Assembly (NCBI GenBank): GCA_946999025.1
Contig: CAMQBP010000059.1
Location: 1 to 9,616 of the forward strand
Reading direction: 5' to 3'
DNA: 9,616 nucleotides
Source: an uncultured Prevotella sp.
Lineage (GTDB): Bacteria; Bacteroidota; Bacteroidia; Bacteroidales; Bacteroidaceae
Positions 6,441 to 9,616 of this stretch are shown here, piece by piece; positions within the stretch are counted from its first letter, which is position 1; every line of letters begins with the position of its first letter. Both the position numbers and the translations under genes were made by a program. The notes beneath the pieces are model-generated. The model saw only the letters and a list, made by a program, of their open reading frames with translations, was not told the origin of the DNA and made no database searches.

Positions 6441-8414
6441 TTAGGTGAATTGTTCCCTGAATTGATCTTCTGATATAATCTCTATCCCCAATTCTTTTGC
6501 TTTTTTATTCTTTCCGGAGGTAGAGTTCACATCATTATTAATAAGGTAGTTGGTCGATTTGCTCACGCTTCCTGTCACATGTCCGCCCTGACTCTCAATG
6601 TAATCCTTGAGTTCAGCGCGGTTTTTGTAGTGATGTACGTCGCCTGTGATGACGAAAGTGAGGCCTTCGCACCTCGCACCTGTAGGTTGTGTGGACGGCT
6701 GTACAATGTTTAACGTCTTCAATAGGTCATCAACCACGTTTCTGTTTGCTTCCACTTGGAACCAGTTTACGACCGAAGCCGATGTTTCTGGACCAATTCC
6801 AGGGATGTTGGCAAACGCCTCTGGCGTGTCAGCCTCAATGGCTTTGCTGATAAGTTCGTGCAAAGAATAAGCGTCCAACAGACGCTTGCAAGCGTCAACA
6901 CCACACATGGGAATGGTCAAGGCATAGAGGAATTTGCGCGCTTCCACAGTCCTTGACTTCTCAATGGAGCGCATCATGTTGCCCGCTGACTTGTTTCCAA
7001 ATCCTTCCAATGACGCGATTTGTTGGGCATAATTGGGCAAACGGTAGATGTCGGCGTATGTGTTGAGCCATCCCAAGTTGATGAATTTGGCCAACGTTTG
7101 CTCAGAAATACCATCGATGTCCATACCGTTTTTCGACACAAAGCGATTGAATTTCTTCAATTGTTTGGCCGGACAGGCCTCGTTGGTGCAGTGAAGGGTG
7201 CGCGTACCGCTTGCCTTGCTGATGTCGATGCGTGTTTGATGATGGCAAACGGGGCATTCGTGCGGTATTTCCAACGCCCCAACTGTTTGCGCAACCTTGA
7301 TCACTTTCGGGATAATTTTGTTGGCCTTGATCACTGACAGCACGCTGCCAGGTCCGCCAATGCCCAACCTTTCGCATTCGCTGATGTTGCACAGCGATGC
7401 TTTTTTCACGGTTGTTCCCTCCAATTCTACTGGCTTGAACACCGCAACGGGTGAGATGGTAGACGCTGCGCACGACCATTCAATGTACTCAAGTTCGGTC
7501 GTAGCCGCTTCATCTTGCCACTTAAAGGCCAGTCCGGCGCGTGTGGCATGATGGCCAGTGATAGAACCTGTGGCAGCAAAGGCCGTGTCGTCGAACGTGA
7601 TAACCAAGCCATCGACGGGGAAGGGACATTGGTTGTGGGTCACCAGGCTGGTCCATTGTTCAATGGCTTTGTTCACGTTGTGGATGGAAGGGTCGCTGAT
7701 GCGTTCGCGTCTCACCACGTTGAAGCCCATTTCGCTAAGCCAATCCATGCGTTCTCCCCAAGAGTTTATCGCCTCTTCGGTGTACACCAGCGTGAACGGA
7801 ATCCACTGTATTTTGCGCCGTTTCACCTCTTCGACATCCTTCAACGTGAGCGATCCCGATGCGAGGTTGCGTGGGTTGGCGTATGCTTCATCCGCTTCCA
7901 TGTTGAATACTTCAAAGTCTGCGTACGAAATCACAGCCTCTCCGCGAATCACAAGATGTCCTGTGGTCTTGATGGTGGCTGGAATTCCCTGGATGGCAGG
8001 AGCCAAATGGGTGATGTTGGTGCCGATGTGTCCGTTGCCACGCGTTACCACTTTGGTGAGTTTCCCATCGTCATAAGTCACCACGAGGGTCAAACCGTCC
8101 AGCTTCCACGACAGCCATATCGGTCGTCCTTCAGCCCATTTTACCAGTTCTTCGGGCTTCTTGGTCTTCGCCAGTGACAGCATTGGAAACTCGTGCGCCT
8201 CTTTCTGTCCGGTGATTGTGCCGTCAGAAACATTCGTGGTGGGACTGTCTGGCAGCACCAATCCACTTTCTTGTTCCAGTCGTTTCAGCTCATCGAACTT
8301 GGCATCCCATTCAAAGTCGGTCATCGACTCAGTTCGTCCGCTATAATAATTGTCTGATGCACGGTTGAGCTCTTCCACCAACTGCTGCATCTTTTGCCGT
8401 AAGTCGTTTGTCAT
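6441..8414 (-). CDS. NAD-dependent DNA ligase, divergent LigA-type
   Basis: This 657-residue NAD+-dependent DNA ligase has every LigA domain: Ia (about 1-60), adenylation (about 65-305), OB-fold (about 310-380), a Cys4 zinc site (Cys387, 390, 409, 414), helix-hairpin-helix repeats (about 460-560) and a C-terminal BRCT (about 581-650). It would seal nicks with 5'-phosphate and 3'-OH. The adenylated Lys104 (KLDG), Glu159 (RGE) and Lys298 (FKWQ) are present. Several usual pocket residues differ: Ser102 where E. coli has Glu113, RGNG (125-128) for RGDG, and Thr273 in DGLVIT where canonical enzymes have Lys (E. coli Lys290). I recall the same set in a second LigA clade common in Clostridia. The ATG at 8414 shares its A with the NUDIX gene's TGA (TGATG), which fixes the start. 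It is probably an accessory ligase, with the canonical one elsewhere. Confidence 0.9.
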   Translation of the reverse strand: MTNDLRQKMQQLVEELNRASDNYYSGRTESMTDFEWDAKFDELKRLEQESGLVLPDSPTTNVSDGTITGQKEAHEFPMLSLAKTKKPEELVKWAEGRPIWLSWKLDGLTLVVTYDDGKLTKVVTRGNGHIGTNITHLAPAIQGIPATIKTTGHLVIRGEAVISYADFEVFNMEADEAYANPRNLASGSLTLKDVEEVKRRKIQWIPFTLVYTEEAINSWGERMDWLSEMGFNVVRRERISDPSIHNVNKAIEQWTSLVTHNQCPFPVDGLVITFDDTAFAATGSITGHHATRAGLAFKWQDEAATTELEYIEWSCAASTISPVAVFKPVELEGTTVKKASLCNISECERLGIGGPGSVLSVIKANKIIPKVIKVAQTVGALEIPHECPVCHHQTRIDISKASGTRTLHCTNEACPAKQLKKFNRFVSKNGMDIDGISEQTLAKFINLGWLNTYADIYRLPNYAQQIASLEGFGNKSAGNMMRSIEKSRTVEARKFLYALTIPMCGVDACKRLLDAYSLHELISKAIEADTPEAFANIPGIGPETSASVVNWFQVEANRNVVDDLLKTLNIVQPSTQPTGARCEGLTFVITGDVHHYKNRAELKDYIESQGGHVTGSVSKSTNYLINNDVNSTSGKNKKAKELGIEIISEDQFREQFT

Positions 8415-8818
8415 CAGATTGTTCTTGTCTTGAGAATTTCTATCAGTTTTCTGTCGGCCTCCGTCCATTTCAGGTCTTGCAACTCATCGATGGTGAGCCA
8501 TTTATAGTCCAAGTGTTCCAACATCTTGAACTCTCCGTCGCCGCCTTTACAAAGGTAAGCCGTGAGATGCATGTTGAAATCGGGATAGTGGAATTCCACT
8601 GTACCCACTTTTTTGCCCACAAAAACATCCCAATCCATCTCTTCCTTTATTTCTCTCACCAGTGCTTCGTGGTCAGATTCTCCCGCTTCAACCTTTCCAC
8701 CGGGAAACTCCCAGTGTTCTGAAATGTACGCATAGTGCGAGCGTCCCCGCTGCATGCACAAGTATTTGTCGCCGTCCTTGATGATGGCAGCTACCACATG
8801 ATATGTCTTTTCTTTCAT
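8414..8818 (-). CDS. NUDIX hydrolase, MutT/NudG-like
   Basis: This 134-residue protein hydrolyses a nucleoside diphosphate linked to another moiety; close relatives (MutT, NudG) clean oxidised or non-canonical nucleotides from the dNTP pool. The NUDIX box runs from Gly41 to Trp63: G-x5-E47-x7-R55-E56-I-K-E59-E60, with Asp62 where the consensus has Gly. The FPGGK lead-in, the early QRG motif (23-25) and the W-x-x-x-DEL region near 107-113 are typical of the MutT/NudG group. The ATG at 8818 is preferred; a TTG at 8845 would add nine Lys/Asn-rich residues that look non-native. The stop overlaps the ligase start by one base, indicating translational coupling. That suggests a shared role in nucleotide-pool cleaning or DNA repair. 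Specificity cannot be read from the sequence. Confidence 0.9.
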   Translation of the reverse strand: MKEKTYHVVAAIIKDGDKYLCMQRGRSHYAYISEHWEFPGGKVEAGESDHEALVREIKEEMDWDVFVGKKVGTVEFHYPDFNMHLTAYLCKGGDGEFKMLEHLDYKWLTIDELQDLKWTEADRKLIEILKTRTI

Positions 8819-8842
8819 CTTTTCTTGGTTTTTATTTTGCTT

Positions 8843-8850
8843 CAAATGTA
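8843..8850 (-). promoter_or_regulatory. Candidate -7 box of the NUDIX-ligase operon
   Basis: The minus strand reads TACATTTG, an exact TAnnTTTG match. It lies 24 nt before the ATG at 8818 and predicts a leader of about 20 nt. It forms the left half of an 11-bp inverted repeat with the box at 8873-8880. Confidence 0.55.
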
Positions 8851-8872
8851 CAAATAATTATTGATAATGTTG

Positions 8873-8880
8873 TACTTTTG
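8873..8880 (+). promoter_or_regulatory. Candidate distal -7 box for the pantothenate kinase gene
   Basis: TACTTTTG, an exact TAnnTTTG match, lies within TTGTACTTTTG (8870-8880). It mirrors the NUDIX box across a 22-bp gap. It would give a leader of about 80 nt to the ATG at 8967. No -33 box is seen. Confidence 0.45.
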
Positions 8881-8916
8881 CATAAAATAGGCTGCACCTT
8901 AACATAGAAAGTGAAC

Positions 8917-8946
8917 TTTCTCTGTTTTCGGTTTGCGCTATTTTTG
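8917..8946 (+). promoter_or_regulatory. Candidate proximal promoter for the pantothenate kinase gene
   Basis: TATTTTTG (8939-8946) matches TAnnTTTG. TTTC (8917-8920) lies 18 bp upstream, one base off the TTTG -33 element. This is the best two-box match in the window and predicts a leader of about 15 nt. Confidence 0.5.
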
Positions 8947-8966
8947 CAAACTATAAAACGATAATT

Positions 8967-9616
8967 ATGGCTATTGTAATAGGAATTGACGTAGGAATCA
9001 GTACGACAAAAATCGTGGGAATTAATGATGATGGCACCGTGGTGGCCCCCATTCGCATCAAGGCTACCGACCCGGTGACCTCGCTCTATGGTGCGTTTGG
9101 CAAGTATTTGCACGACAACAAGATTTCTCTTGGCGAGGTAGAGCAGGTGATGCTCACCGGTGTTGGTGCGGCTTATGTTGATGACCCCGTGTATGGATTG
9201 CCCACGGCCAAGGCAGAAGAGTTTATCTGCAATGGGCTTGGGGCACAGTTTGAGACCGAGTTGGACGACATGATCGTTGTGAGTATGGGTACCGGAACCA
9301 GCCTTATCCAATGTTTGGGCGATGACATTCGCCATATTGGGGGCATGGGATTGGGAGGCGGAACGCTCATCGGACTGTCGCGCATCATGCTCAAGACAGA
9401 CGATATCAAGCAGATTTCTATGTTGGCTATGCAAGGTGACGGTTCGAATATCGATGTGCGCATCGGCGACATCAGTCCCAATCCGCTGCCCAACTTACCC
9501 AAAACCGCCACTGCCTCACTCTTTGGCAACGCCAAGAGTAACGCCTCGCGCGAGGACATAGCACTGGGCATCATCACCATGGTGCTACAAACCATCGGAA
9601 GCAGCACCATCCTGGC
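8967..9616 (+). CDS. coaW: Type II pantothenate kinase (partial, 3' end outside the window)
   Basis: This enzyme phosphorylates pantothenate with ATP in the first committed step of coenzyme A synthesis, in the cytosol. The window holds 216 codons from the ATG; bacterial type II enzymes run to about 270-290 residues, so roughly a quarter is missing. The layout follows S. aureus CoaW: phosphate-binding GIDVGISTTK (6-15), LTGVGAAY (63-70), Glu85-Phe86 aligning with the CoaW Glu-Phe that includes the likely catalytic base, MGTGTS (107-112) and IGGMGLGGGTLIGL (124-137), then LAMQGDGSNIDVRIGDI and TASLFGNA. Ile11 replaces the second Gly of the usual DxGG. From memory the sequence is very close to Clostridia-type proteins. 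A long frame on the opposite strand (8832-9434) is a shadow. It diverges from the NUDIX-ligase operon. Confidence 0.92.
   Translation, partial: MAIVIGIDVGISTTKIVGINDDGTVVAPIRIKATDPVTSLYGAFGKYLHDNKISLGEVEQVMLTGVGAAYVDDPVYGLPTAKAEEFICNGLGAQFETELDDMIVVSMGTGTSLIQCLGDDIRHIGGMGLGGGTLIGLSRIMLKTDDIKQISMLAMQGDGSNIDVRIGDISPNPLPNLPKTATASLFGNAKSNASREDIALGIITMVLQTIGSSTIL

Noticed and set aside
7515..8177. Rightward 220-codon frame inside ligA
   Set aside because: It is the antisense shadow of the ligase adenylation domain, with no recognisable domain or start signal of its own.
8415..8468. 18-residue N-terminal extension of the ligase
   Set aside because: It would overlap the NUDIX gene. The TGATG coupling and the normal LigA N-terminus support the ATG at 8414.
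8832..9434. Leftward 200-codon frame
   Set aside because: It is antisense to the pantothenate kinase, whose motifs are unambiguous on the plus strand. Its sequence is low-quality and it extends into the promoter region.
1..9616. CRISPR array, tRNA, rRNA, prophage or defence system
   Set aside because: I saw no spaced direct repeats, no tRNA-like cloverleaf, and no phage, nuclease-defence or toxin-antitoxin gene. The gene content is largely housekeeping.

Overview
The window looks like a chromosomal segment of a Prevotella-like Bacteroidales. Three things suggest this: Bacteroidetes-type promoter boxes (TAnnTTTG) sit in front of most genes, Shine-Dalgarno sequences are largely absent, and the window holds families typical of the group (DUF5020, a secreted C1 peptidase, and the Bacteroidetes form of aminopeptidase P). 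It contains eight substantial genes, one of them cut by the right edge, plus a possible gene start at the left edge. I see no rRNA, tRNA, CRISPR array, transposase or phage gene.

Left part (1-3116). A possible leftward gene (RecJ-like from only 11 codons) leaves the window at base 1. Then comes a leftward peptidase operon: pepP (Xaa-Pro aminopeptidase, 1555-2964) followed after 23 nt by a secreted bleomycin-hydrolase-type C1 peptidase (329-1531). A clear Rho-independent terminator at 253-288 ends it. Together the two enzymes would trim peptides, PepP handling X-Pro N-termini that other aminopeptidases stall on.

Middle part (3117-6440). A rightward YjjU-like patatin phospholipase (3117-3959) converges on a leftward pair, trmD (4589-5293) and a DUF805 membrane protein (4001-4555). 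A rightward DUF5020 outer-membrane barrel gene (5586-6326) lies behind an upstream region with two inverted repeats. Between it and the next gene is a 90-nt nested inverted repeat (6338-6427).

Right part (6441-9616). A leftward two-gene unit joins a MutT-type NUDIX hydrolase to a divergent NAD-dependent DNA ligase through a TGATG stop/start overlap. A type II pantothenate kinase diverges from it and runs off the right edge. The ligase keeps the catalytic lysine and all domains but lacks several adenylation-pocket residues found in canonical LigA, so it is probably a second, specialised ligase.

Most of the window is ordinary housekeeping. The points most worth a second look are the variant ligase coupled to a NUDIX enzyme, two divergent promoter pairs with identical geometry (3057-3094 and 8843-8880), and the nested inverted repeat at 6338-6427.
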